From Apoda limacodes (lineage: Eukaryota; Arthropoda; Insecta; Lepidoptera; Limacodidae): a stretch of 64,000 bases of DNA. Each line of letters opens with the position of its first letter. The first letter of the stretch is position 1. Made by a program: the position numbers and the translations under genes. The notes below the pieces were generated by a model. It was not told the DNA's origin and did not search any database. It saw nothing but the letters and a program-made list of their open reading frames with translations. Where the stretch lies: the NCBI GenBank assembly GCA_946406115.1, contig OX291545.1, forward strand, positions 21,881,153 through 21,945,152, read 5' to 3'. Shown piece by piece: positions 1 through 11,330 of this stretch.

Positions 1-138
1 AAACTTTCACATTTGAAGGTAATTAAAGTGAAATTCTGAGAAACTATGGATAGGTGCATGTTGGCTCACATATTATTCTTTTTTACAAAAGATGACAATA
101 GTTATCATTTGAGTTATCTATTTACATACATTTTTTTT

Positions 139-221
139 TAACACGCGAGTGATACCCCTGGTGTTGCAAGCGTCCATAGGCTTCGGTGACCGCTTACCAT
201 CAAGCGGACCGTAAGCCTATT
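139..221 (+). mobile_element. LINE 3' UTR fragment
   Basis: Matches the 3' end of the LINE copies (acgcgagtgatacccctggt, then the cgcttaccatcaagcggacc block) in plus orientation. It breaks off before the usual ttagtggtataa terminus. Confidence 0.85.
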
Positions 222-239
222 AAAAAAATATATATTATA

Positions 240-534
240 GACTAGATATCTGCTCTTTTGTCACCTGCTTTTTACCTATCTGACTAAATGTTATCAAACT
301 TAGTATTGTCTGTATGTTAATTTCTGATTTTTTTGGTACTTTCCAACTAGGTAGTTCTGCTTCGGAAAAAGTAAAATAAAATTCGTACGATGTTTTCCAA
401 ATGACACGGAATTTCCGTTATTGAGAAGTAAATAATGATTTTGTTATTCATGAATTTCTAAAAGATAATTATCAAAACGATTAGATTTCCCAAGCTACTC
501 GATATGCCTTAATCGTATTTCTTTTAAATCAAAT
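240..534. other. Non-coding, nothing recognised
   Basis: AT-rich; no ORF, RNA gene or repeat that I can support. Confidence 0.6.
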
Positions 535-890
535 TAGCTGTTCGTGCCCAGCGTCGCCCGGACTTGATGTAGGTCTGTAGGTAGGTATATGTATATCTTC
601 ACAGTTTCAATCTATAAAAGGGGTAAGTAAAATAGTTTTTTATATCATATACCTACTAGACTACCTTGTGCCGCTAAATTCGGTCAAAGACGTGGGATTC
701 CTAAGATAATTCCTTGTTTATAGTAAGTAAGGCATCCGATTTACAGTAAACGTTTTCAAGTAGCCTATATATCCTACCCCAAGGTGAAAGTAATTACCTT
801 GCCAAAATTCATTGACATCGGTTTAGCGGTTTAGCCGTGAAAAGGTAACAAACAAAGGCACATAATATTGGTATGGAAGTATGGATGTGC
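535..890 (+). repeat. Decayed SINE/LINE-tail repeat
   Basis: Begins like the 'cccagcgtcgcccg' type head and ends gccgtgaaaaggtaacaaac, then aatattggtatggaagtatgg. This ending is shared with the copy at 46050-46118. Confidence 0.5.
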
Positions 891-987
891 ATCTCGGAAT
901 AATCTGCTGAAAAACTTGTTCATATGGGAATTCGATCTCTATTAAAATAAAAGTAGCATAATATTTATTTTATTCTACAGACTTCGG

Positions 988-1205
988 AACCAACCATAGA
1001 CTTCATGTGTAATCTGTCCTACGGCGCATAGCCTCACACAATTGACCATTCTTTAGACGGAGACACAGCGAACCTGCAGTCTGTTTATGTTTATTGAAAC
1101 AAGTTGAAAAGGACAAGAGACCTCAGTTTCGCTTCGCCTCTGTCACACTTTTGCGACCATTTTTTTAACATCTGGCAAGAAAAAGCTCTGTCAAGCTATG
1201 GTTCC
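988..1205. mobile_element. MITE-like repeat, copy 1
   Basis: Ends are inversely related (aaccatagac...gctatggttcc). Internal blocks atagcctcacacaattgacc, acagcgaacctgcagtct and tctgtcacacttttgcgacc are shared with 15189-15441. No coding capacity. Confidence 0.65.
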
Positions 1206-1241
1206 AAAAATTAAATAAGCACTGTTACGACCACAAATATA

Positions 1242-1588
1242 TTTTTTATTATTATTATAATGGGCTCGCACGGTCTTAGCAGACCATTTATGCATTTGCC
1301 AGAGTCAAAGTCAGTTATATTATATCGTATCGTGGCGCGGGCGTTACTGCGCGTCCTCGTTTTCAAGTCCCAAGATTGGGCGGGAGATTTGGTGTGGATC
1401 CTCAGACATTGCGCGTCATGTACTGCTTATTTCTTCATAATTCACTATTCATGAGCCTTCGCTGCACAATTCTTAACACGCTTTCGTAAAACATTGCTAA
1501 AATATATACATCAAAAGTCACTAAATGAATTTAGAAAAATTAAACAGAAAAAAACACCACTCCTTCTTAAGATTCGCGCCAAAACTCC
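1242..1588 (-). mobile_element. Non-tRNA retroposon, copy 1, with 12-bp target-site duplication
   Basis: The element is flanked by a perfect direct repeat accacaaatata (1230-1241 and 1589-1600). On the minus strand it starts ggagttttggcgcgaatctt and ends with ttataataataataaaaaat, an A-rich tail, so it integrated as an RNA copy in minus orientation. No tRNA-type A/B boxes and no RT are visible. The small open frame at 1260-1454 inside it is not a gene. Confidence 0.85.
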
Positions 1589-1600
1589 ACCACAAATATA

Positions 1601-2719
1601 CTTAGCATTAAAATCTTAGGTCTGTGGTTCCGACAACGCGAAACACGACGGCTAGGCGTGACGAATTGTGCCCGGCAGAAAAGTTTATGTTATGAAATAA
1701 AGTTATGTTTTGTATTTAACTATTGACATAAAAATATAATCGTTCTCTTATCTTTAAGATTCCTAGACGTGCTTCGCTCCGCGGTCTTACCCGCAGAAAA
1801 GATTATTTTTGTGAAAACTATAGATCGGTATAAAAAGCGGCCACTTAGCAGAAACGCGAATCAAAACTCAATATTCTATAAAACATAGCTTATGACTAGT
1901 TTATATATATTTATAATGCTAAATTTTTAAAAATACCCTTAGAGCGAAGAGGAAATTCAAAAATTTGCAAGTAGCATAGTAGTGGTGCTTGCATGGGCAT
2001 TATATGGATGTAATAAAGACCCTGATTGTATATGGGTTCGAGTGTCCTGCTTGCCACTTAATTACTCAGGTAAACTACTCCTCCTAATATTAACTTCTAA
2101 TTTATATGTATCCCACTAATATTGTAAATGCGAAAGTTTGAATGTTAGGATGCTCGTTACTCAATTACGCTTTAACCATACTATTTATCAAAAAACAAAA
2201 TCTCCCATCTAATTGCAGCGAGGAGGCAACGCATCGTATATCATCCTCGACCTAATTCTACCTGCAAGATGCAGGCCAAGGGCATGGACTTCTGACTCTA
2301 ACTCCTGGTATTTTTGTCTTAGTACTTACGAGTAAGTACTTGCACCTGTGCTGACAGACAATAACAGTCTGAATCAGTGGTAGGGTACTAGAATTATTTT
2401 TGTGGTATATAACATGTCTATATATAATTGTATTCTTAAACTGTATTCTAACCTGTGTCTTTATAGAAATCTATTAAAACGAGAACATGATCTATGAATG
2501 ATATTTCAAAAAAGTACAGGGAATAGAGGTTCAGGATCGACTCTGATCCCACAAAAAGGTTTTTTTTTTGCTGTTCGAACACCACGCGAAAATAATGGAC
2601 TTAGTACCAATAGGTCTGGGATTTTTGTTCCCATGTTAAAAACAATTATTATTTTACTAGATTACCGATCTCTCTTTATAGGCTTTCTTTATAGTTTAAA
2701 ATTTGCTCGTAAAGGTGTA
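1601..2719. other. Non-coding stretch
   Basis: AT-rich. A short SINE-like tail block (actaatattgtaaatgcgaa) occurs near 2120. The open frame at 2498-2776 runs into the LINE fragment and has no recognisable domain, so I do not call a gene. Confidence 0.55.
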
Positions 2720-2793
2720 CTTCCTCCCGCTAACACTTGGGTTGCGAAATGGGCTCCCTGCCAAGGTTTTCTCTAAGGACAGTATGGAGTTCA
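2720..2793 (+). mobile_element. LINE fragment from the ORF C-terminus
   Basis: Matches about 75 bp of the LINE C-terminal coding region (ctccctgccaaggttttctc, compare 8500-8577). It is followed immediately by a (TA)n tract. Confidence 0.8.
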
Positions 2794-2795
2794 GT

Positions 2796-2830
<35 letters not shown>
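2794..2830. repeat. (TA)n microsatellite
   Basis: Alternating TA with one AAA interruption, next to the LINE fragment at 2720-2793. Confidence 0.95.
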
Positions 2831-2985
2831 GAATCTAATATATGAGACGATAAATAAAAATAAATACATGATAAAACATATATATGTATATATGTGTACA
2901 TTAGGGTTTAATTATTCATAGCACTCGGCCTACCTTCGGAATTAACAAGCATAGGCACTGGTTTTTGATAATTCAATTAAGTATT

Positions 2986-3225
2986 GGAGTTTTGGCGCGA
3001 ATCTTAAGAAGGAGTGGTGTTTAATTTTTCTAAATTTATTTAGTGTGTTTCGATGTGTATATTTTAGCAATGTTTTACGAAATCGTGTTAAGAATTGTGC
3101 ACCGAAAGCTCATGAATAGTGAATTATGAAGAAATAAGCAGGACATGACGTGCAATTTCTGAAGGATCCACACCAAAACTCCCGCCATATCTTGGGACAT
3201 GTAAACGAAGACGCGCGATATCGCC
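2986..3225 (+). mobile_element. Non-tRNA retroposon, copy 3, incomplete
   Basis: Same head (ggagttttggcgcgaatctt) in plus orientation, with several substitutions and small deletions. Similarity fades after gaagacgcgcg near 3225, so the tail half is missing or replaced. No target-site duplication was found. Confidence 0.75.
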
Positions 3226-5671
3226 GTGATAAAACTTGAATATGGCGCTTCGCCAAATTTACATATAAGCACAGGACTATATTAACACATGACGCTGGAG
3301 AAATGATATGCTTTAATGCGAAATCTGCGGGTCGATTCCGTAAAAGATTGCTAACCTTTTTTGAAAGAAATAAGATATACATTGCGGTTTCGCGACAATC
3401 GATGAATTTCATACGTCATTTCAAATGCGCAATGTATATCTTATTACTATGGATTTCAAACGAGAATTTTTAGCTGTCATTTTACGGAATCGAGCCGCTG
3501 GTCTCCACATCGAAAAAGGAAGGAAGGAATTAAGTATGATAACAGTATTATATATTATAGTCTCTGAAATAATTCACGCGCCTTTTGAATGTCTGCATGC
3601 AGTCAACAAATCATACGTTCCGAGGTACGAGGAAGTTTGCACGCGAAATAATTAAATTCATATCTTCGCTGCTGGAATCACTTATATTTTTAATTTCCAT
3701 TAAGATCATTTCGAAACAAACAAAAAATTATTTGTATAGAAGAAAATGTGTGTCCTGAATTTTCAACTTGCCAATTTAAAATTTTCAGTACAAAAAATAT
3801 ACTTTAAATTTTTTTGTTCTATTTTGATAATTAACAAACTAAAATTAACTAGTAACCTATATTATAACTATGAATGCAACATTATAATTAATTCAATATA
3901 TTCAAAAATAAAAATACAGAGTCTTAATTCAACGAATCACTAATAAATAAAGTATAAGGACGCGATTCTGAAGTAATGTTTCTGTCTGTGGAAATAAAAA
4001 AACCCTTTTGCGAAAAGATTTTAAACGCTGAAGAAAGCCTTTCCCAGCTAGAGTGATAAAAAACAACATTTTTATCAGCTTCTTTATTACGATAGATAGG
4101 CACGTAAGCTCTCCGCTAGCAAATGTGGTTTAAATCTACCGCAAATGGGATTAAATTTTCCATCTTTAATAGTTGTACAAAAGGGCATAAAAATTTCGGT
4201 TTACAAATATTAATCTTCTTAGTAGGTCCATAGGGTAATATAATAGACATTAGTACAACCATTTGGTTGGACATTTCTTACGGGGTAAAGGCCCCAAAAT
4301 TTCACGATTTATCATTGGAAGTCTGTCTTTGAAACAGTAATTACATGAAAAATGGCGATGCTTGACGACAGCAATACTCACAAGGAAACTTTGTGAACAG
4401 TAAAAGTTATCTTGGCTTTAACGTGAGAAATATAATAAACAAATTGCAGGAAAAGTGTTTTAGTATTTACGAAACGTAATTGGTTATTCCGATTAATTTA
4501 AAAGTTTATTGGTTTGTTTTGATGTTTTGTTTATCAGTCTTTTACAATAAATTAAAGTTTCATTGCTCATTGTCCAAACAAACACAGATACTGTATATTC
4601 AATGTAATGTAACGTAGAATTTTAGAATGCATTAAAGGAAATAGGTAAAAAATACCAGGAATATGAGCTAATATACTCGTACTCTTTTACATTAGTCAAG
4701 GATATCCCTGGTATTTATTTCCTCAGTAGAACAAATTGTAGCTTCTTAGTAATTGCATTTTTGAGTGTAATCGGGAAGACCATTTATATGGTCTCTATAC
4801 AAAATAACTTTGAAAATGGCTACATTGATTGGCGGTGCCTTCCGCCGTTATTATTATATTAAAATTTAACAAAGAAAATTTATTTTCCTAAAACTTTTGG
4901 CACCCAAAACCGTTGTAACTCTACAGGGCGCAGCTCCGAAGCAATAATAACTTTACGCCTACACGTTAAGTTCATTTTCGCATGCAGCTAAGAGTAGGCT
5001 ATCAATACGTTAGGTATGGAAGATTTTATAGGGAGTGATTTATCTGTTTACGTAAGTAACATTTACTCATCTGTGCCCATTGTTCCTGATAGACAACTGA
5101 AAGTTATAGGTTATTTAGTTTCCTTTGAGTTTGGAAACCTAACGACACTTATCAGCAATTGAAGAAGCCGATGTCGACTGTAGTCCTGTTATGAAACATT
5201 GTACCATTTTCTGAACTAACTAACTACCTACCCACCTACTCAGTTCACTTGACTGCATACTTGCAGTCTGGTTTAACATATATCTACCTTAATGTTAAAT
5301 AAGTCTCCCAGTTCCGCGTGAAGCGAAACCTGATCTGGCGTCATTGTGTGTCGGAAACAGAGCACAAAACGTTGCTCTGACTTGTGGCTTTCGTAGGTGA
5401 CATGAAAGAACTAAGTTAGGCGCTCTACTTTAGTATCATCACGTTATGACTTAATAACTTCCTACGGTTGTTAGCGTTAGCTTTAAAGGTATATCGCTTT
5501 GGGATAACTTTTACTGCTAATCAACTGTGCATGACTATTATGAAGAGGGCGATATAAGGCTGGAAAGCTATAGTAACGATTTCTGTTCTGAATACTGTAC
5601 GATGTGCATAATAATGTACAAATAATCATTTCATACAGTGTCATATTCATTACTATGAGATATATTTGTTC
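3226..5671. other. Non-coding stretch with one hairpin
   Basis: Small unrelated open frames only. An imperfect inverted repeat lies at 4636-4723 (arms aggaaata..aaataccagg and cctggtatttatttcct). Confidence 0.55.
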
Positions 5672-5760
5672 TTAGCTTTTGCCCGCGGTTTCATCCGCCC
5701 TAAATTCGGTTATCGGTGTAGGAGTTTAATGGCAACTCCTCAATTATAGAAAAAAAAATA
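5672..5760 (+). repeat. TTTGCCCGCGG-type repeat fragment
   Basis: Head agcttttgcccgcggtttca, then tccgccctaaattcgg and ggcaactcctcaattatag. Same family as 9541 and 45729. Confidence 0.7.
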
Positions 5761-5879
5761 CAATCTAAGCCTTTAGAGTTCTAGTCTTAAGAGACCTATA
5801 ATAGCTAAGTAGCGCCGCCATTAAATATTAGTACTTGGAAGACCGAGCTCTGATCTATTGTCAAGTAGCTTTAGTGTTG

Positions 5880-6100
5880 CTGTGTCGGTCAAAATAATAG
5901 TATTATTACTCGCGAATAGATGTCAGGAAAAATCATATTTTTCAGTTTAGCATTGCCTGAAAACACGGATAAAACGACGTTTTCTAAAAATTAAGCCTAG
6001 CTAGATCGATTTATCGCCCCCGAAACCCCGAGTATACTAAGTTTCATTAAAACCGTTGGAGCCGTTTCTGAGATTCAGATTATATAAATATATAAATTTT
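5880..6100 (+). repeat. Left part of a dispersed repeat interrupted by the LINE
   Basis: Contains gcccccgaaaccccgagtat, aagtttcattaaaaccgttggag and gagattcagattatataaat, a layout I recall from lepidopteran SINE-like repeats that normally end ...tatatacaagaattgctcgtttaaagg. That ending is found on the other side of the LINE at 8721. Confidence 0.65.
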
Positions 6101-8720
6101 ACCTGATGAAACGGCTGACCGCTGGCCCCCCGCAGGTTGAACGGGTTCCCAAACCCAGGGATTACTTAATCTCCGCCCTGGGAGGCTGATCCACCAGCCT
6201 GTGTAAAGTCTCTGCAGTGGTAGTCGTGCCGGAGAAGGAGGCCGGAGTGAACCCGGCTACTACAACAGAGGGGGATCAGGGGCCCTTCCGCCCGCCGTGC
6301 CAGCAACCGTATCATCTGTGCCATGCTTCGGCAGTTCTAGTACCGCACCTTTTGTCCTCTTAGCTGTCTGTGCAGTGAATCCTCATCTTTAGTCTAAATA
6401 ATCCTTTCGAAAAATATGGCAAGAAATAAAAGAAGAACAGTTTATTCAGCGGCCACTCCATCCACATTCAATGAGGATTTTTGCATCATTAGGGGTATTC
6501 ACGCCAATCTTAACGCAGTTTACCACCATCAAGAAACTGCGCAGCCGACCATTATTTTCTAACAGAGACACAGATATCCTGCCCGGCCGACAGATCATAC
6601 TTTCACTATCCCGGCTACAAACTCGAGCAGAATTTTGTGATTCGTGCTGGTGTATGTATGTTCGTCTGGGAGGATATCTGCTGTCGCCGCTTTCATAGCC
6701 TTGAAAACAGGGACCTGTCGATATTGTGGGTGCGCGTAGATTACGGCGGCCACACTCGTATCTATGCGTGCCTATACAGGTCTCATAGCGGTGACACGGA
6801 CGTAACTCGACTCTTCACGCACCTGAGTTTGACGACTGACAAAGTTCTAGAGCAATATCCCACAGCAGACCTAGTTATTTTGGGAGACTTTAGCACCCAC
6901 CATCGTTAGTGGCTCAGTTCTCGGACCAATAACTATGCAGGGATATCTGCTCATAAATTTGCTCTGACCTATCGATTCTCTCAGCTGGTACTTTCTCCAA
7001 CGAGAATACCAGATATAGAGGACAATACAAGCTCCTTACTGGACCTTCTGCTGACTACACGTCCGGACGGATATTCGGTCTCAGTGGATGTGCCTTAAGG
7101 CTCCTTGGACCACTGCCTCGTTCGGAGTCAAGTCAGTCCAAGTCAAGTCGGGTCCGGGCCAACTAATTGGCGTCGTGTGTGGCACTATAGGTCGGCAGAC
7201 TGGGATGGATTGCGAGAATTTCTCTTCGCGCTTTCCTACCATACTAGGAAATTTCCGTCTTCATGGAAGACTGCGAATGTGCACCCGGTGCCCAAAAAGG
7301 GCGATAGATCAGATCCATCGAATTACAGGCCTATCGCTGTTACCTCTCTCCTCTCCAAGGTGATGGAGCGTGTGATCAACACACAGCTTCTAAGATACCT
7401 AGAAGAACACGACCTGGTCAGTGATTGTCAATATGGCTTTCGCCACGGTCGCTCAACTGGTGACCTTCTAGTGTATCTCACACACCGATGGGCACTAGCC
7501 ATTGAGAGTCAGGGGGATTCATTGGCATGTAGCCTAGACATAGCGAAGGCGTTCGATCGGGTCTGGCACCGGGGTCTTCTATCGAAGTGCCCGAGGGTTT
7601 GTGCAAATGGGTGGCTAGCTTTTTGTCCGGCAGAAGCATACGAGCCGTAGTTGACGGTAGTTGCTCTGATAGCATGGACATTAATTCTGGTGTCCCGCAA
7701 GGCTCTGTGCTGTCTCCTACGCTGTTTCTACTGCACATCAATGATATGTTGGACATCAACAACATACATTGCTATGCAGATGACAGTACTGGAGACGCTT
7801 ATTACACGGGCCGTGCAAGCATCTCACGTTCCGTTGTGGAGGAAAACCGCGAAGAACTTGTGTCTCAAATCGAGACCACACTGTCCAAGGTTTCTGACTG
7901 GGGACGGGCATACTTGGTCCGATTCAACCCTACAAAGACACAAGTCTGCGCGTTCACCGCTAAAAAAACCCTATTCACTGTAGTTCCATAATTCCAGAAC
8001 ACTCCCATCTCTATCTCCAAGAGCATTGGGATCCTTGGTGTCGACATCACCAGCGATGTTCATTTCCTAGGTCATTTACAAGATAAGGTGAAGCTGGCGT
8101 CTAAAAACCTAGGTGTACTCAACAGAGCGAGGCAGTCCTTCACGTCGGGGCAGAGGTTGCTGCTTTACAAGTCGCAAGTTCGGCCCTATATGGAGTACTG
8201 CTGCAATCTCTGGGCGGGTGCACCCGGATACCAGCTTGGACCTTTTGACTCGGTTCAACGACGGGCTGTGAGAATTGTCAACGATCCCAAACTCACTTGC
8301 CGTATCGAACCCTTAAGTCTGAAGAGGGACTTTGTCTCCCTGTGTGTGTTCTACCGCTTGTACAACAGATGCGTTCTGAGGAATTGTTCGAAATGATGCC
8401 CACGGCTACTTTCTACCATCGCACCGATCGCCGTCGGCAGGGAATTCATTCTCACACTCTAGAACCGAAATGGCCGCGTACAGTGCGATTTCAGAGAAAC
8501 TTCCGCCCGCGAACGCTTGGGTTGTGGAATGATCTCCCTGCCAAGGTTTTCTCTAAGGACAGTATGGGGTTCTTCAAGAAAGAAGTTATTGGATTTTTGT
8601 AGGGTCGGCAACGCGCGAGTGATACTTCTGGTGTTGCAAGCGTCCATAGGCCACGGGGACCGCTTACCATCAGGCGGACCGTGTGCTTGTTTGCCACCTT
8701 AGTGGTATAAAAAAAAAACA
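6101..8720 (+). mobile_element. Degenerate copy of the same LINE, plus strand, with leader
   Basis: Begins with about 315 bp of GC-rich leader, then the start MARNKR at 6416. It ends with ttagtggtataa and an A run at 8708-8719. Endonuclease pieces (VILGDF, SSLLDLLLTTRPDGYS) and RT pieces (NVHPVPKKGDRSDPSNYRP, SLDIAKAFDRVWH, GVPQGSVLSP, CYADDST) are spread over several frames. About 230 codons between endonuclease and RT are missing: the DGLREF region near 7215 runs directly into FALSYHT. Stops and frameshifts elsewhere disable it. It is the only copy here with the longer leader. It sits between two halves of an older repeat (see 5880-6100 and 8721-8755). Confidence 0.92.
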
Positions 8721-8755
8721 CATATATACAAGAATTGTTCGTTTAAAGGTATTAA
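8721..8755 (+). repeat. Right part of the repeat split by the LINE
   Basis: Reads catatatacaagaattgttc, then gtttaaaggtatt directly after the LINE poly(A). It completes the repeat begun at 5880-6100. Confidence 0.6.
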
Positions 8756-9540
8756 ATTTATTTCCTCTTTGTAAGTAGAAATAGGCACATAGAAGTTATT
8801 ACAATAGCCATTAGCTACTTTGATAACGTTATGTATTGTTTCTGAAACAAACCTGCAATCAATGGGTACAAAATTTACTTTTCTGCTATAAGCGGAAACT
8901 TTTGCTATTATTCATTAAGATGGTTACAACTTTATTGTACTTCTATAGAAATGTAAATATATAATTTAAATAATATAAATCTTAACTAATCTTAGACATA
9001 CAAATAGATCTAAAACTTAGCGAGGTAGTTAAATACTAAATTAAAATAAATATTATTCAAATAACTGTAGTCAGGAAGGTAAATAATGTAAGTGGTTAAA
9101 TTAACATATTCAATGCGCTAAATTAAAAAAAAATGTGCTGCATGAGTAAGGAAAAAAAACAAACACTTTCAAACCATTGTTATTTGGAAAATATTAATTT
9201 ATGTACCTACGGGTATGTTTTACGTTTACGCACGCAAACTATTGCGTTGTCACGCGCGATTAGCGACCCGATATGTAGGTCAGTGTGCCAACCCGCACTA
9301 CTGTGTTCTAGAGTAATTGTTATAAATAAGTAATTAGTAGCTATATAGTCTATTCTGAATTTTTTTAATTGACTGAATACATACAAAACAGCGACCCACA
9401 CGAAAAAAAATAAAATAAATAAAGATATCCAGGCAGTAAGTACTTTATTAATACGACAAAAAAAATAGTGAAATATAGGCGGCCGTAAAAAATATGTAGA
9501 TAATTCAAGTAGATGAACTTTCAAACTTCTAAATTATAAA
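8756..9540. other. Non-coding stretch
   Basis: AT-rich with no feature that I can support. Its open frames lack recognisable domains. Confidence 0.55.
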
Positions 9541-9700
9541 TTACTAGCTTTTGCCCGCGGTTCCACCCGCCCTAAATTCGGATATTGGCAACCCCTCAAT
9601 TGTAGAGAAAAGCGACTCACACTTGACGGTTTTAAGTATCCTATGGCCTTCCCTGGGACTATCTCCATGCAAGATTTCATCTTAATCAGTACAGCGTGTT
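9541..9700 (+). repeat. TTTGCCCGCGG-type repeat
   Basis: Head actagcttttgcccgcggtt, then ccacccgccctaaattcgg, gcgactcacacttgacgg and catgcaagatttcatcttaatc. Confidence 0.7.
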
Positions 9701-10299
9701 ACATTCGCATTTATAATATTAAAATGGATTTCGTCAAATTAAGTTTAGGTAGGAATATAGTATATACATGTGTTACATTACGTAAGTACATGCCCCTGAA
9801 CATAATGCGTGTACCTGTATGTACTCGTAGGAACCTATATGTACTCGAATGTACCTTTAAACAGTAACATTGCAGCACGTAGTTGCTAAAGTCACACAAT
9901 GTAAAGAAACTAGGTCTTCAAAAACTACAATCAGTCAATTTCCGAGTTCTCGATTGAAATCGGGCATTCAAACAAACAAACCGTCTCCGTCACGATCATT
10001 GTGGATAAGACTAACCATCGATCATACCAATGCATGATATGTCGATTTCGCGGGCAACAATCGATAACAATGACCATGCATAAAGTGAAGACACATACTT
10101 ATCTCAAACACCAAGTCCAAGACACAAGAGTATCTGAATATTATCACTATGTTTGGCATAGCTTATACTTATTTTACCTTTGGCATTATTCAGTTTCGAG
10201 GCTTTCTGTTGTTGATTTATTTTGAAGACGCTAGACAAAAGCGCACAACTTAAACTACCTATAGCTTTAGCCTACTATAGCAACCTTTATGTAAAAATA

Positions 10300-10352
10300 C
10301 CACGCCGGGAACCAAATTTAGGACGGGTGGAACCGCTGGCAAAAGCTAGTAT
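10300..10352 (-). repeat. TTTGCCCGCGG-type repeat head
   Basis: Reverse-oriented head: accaaatttaggacgggtgg followed by aaccgctggcaaaagctagt. Confidence 0.65.
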
Positions 10353-10404
10353 GCATTATAGCTGATTTAATTTTATGAAATCGATTATCTACGGTCTAAG
10401 CCAT

Positions 10405-10677
10405 TTTTAGGGTTCCGTACCTCAAAGGTAATTCCGTCCGTCCGTCTGTCCGTCTGTCACCAGGCTGTATCTCATGAACCGTTATAGCAAGACAGTTGAA
10501 ATTTTCACAGAAGATGCATTTCTGTTGCCGCTATAACATCAAAAATACTAAAAAACAGAAAAAATAAATATTTAAGGGGGCTCCCATACAACATAGGTGA
10601 TTTTTTTTGCTCGTTTTGTAGATAATGGTACGGAACCCTTCGTGCGCGTGTTCGACTCGCAGTTGGCCGATTTTTAA
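10405..10677 (+). mobile_element. GGGTTCCGTACC-family element
   Basis: The head gggttccgtacctcaaagg is followed by a (CCGTCTGT)-type tract, caccaggctgtatctcatga, and a tail gtacggaacccttcgtgcgc, ending gttggccgattttt. About 270 bp with inversely related ends and no coding capacity. I recognise this layout as common in Lepidoptera but cannot name the family securely. Confidence 0.8.
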
Positions 10678-11138
10678 CTTAGCTTTTTATTACTTACTTA
10701 ATGAATAATATTTATCGATGGGTATCGGGAACTTTTTCGAAGTCAAGGGGTTCAATAGTACACCTCTTGCACCCAGGTCCCGTGCATACACGGCCTTTTT
10801 TTTTTAAATATAATGTAAATCGATCGATATATATGTATGTAGTTATATCTTAGTATATTTATTTGTCTGTCTGTGGGCACTACAGTTGACGAATATCTAC
10901 CTTTTTTATTGCAGCAACTATGGATACCTTATCTCGTCGATTGTTCAATACCTAGTTATACTCGTAGATTCGCAACCCGTATTAACTTGGAAACTTCACA
11001 CTCTGAACCTACCGATTCACAAATTCTTCAATGTAGGCAAAGCATTTACAAACATTATTTTTTTAGGGTTCCACGGGGAAATGGGAGAACGGCGCCAGAT
11101 CATTGTAAAAATATTTGTACACATATTTCAATGGGAGC

Positions 11139-11330
11139 TTATTGGGAACAGTCTCGAGTACGCCAGGCTCTAGAATTCGAGAGAAAAATGTATTTAAGTG
11201 AGTCTGACGTTAGACGGTAGACCCGTTGAAGTACTTGCATACATTTTTCTCTCGAATTCCAGAGTATGACATACTCGAGCCTGTTGCTTATAAGCTCCCT
11301 GGTGTGGCACGAGTATTTGGGCATTTGTAC
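11139..11330. repeat. Dispersed repeat with internal hairpin
   Basis: Arms 11147-11193 and 11239-11285 (aacagtctcgagta...; ...atactcgagcctgtt) form an imperfect 47-bp inverted repeat with a 45-base loop. The left half also resembles 55199-55312, so this is a repeat family. The 55-kb copy is not palindromic. Confidence 0.65.

Noticed and set aside
1260..1454. 64-aa ORF
   Set aside because: Lies inside a retroposon whose other copies do not keep it open.
3075..3412. Minus-strand ORFs of 65 and 100 aa
   Set aside because: Mostly within a retroposon copy; no domain.
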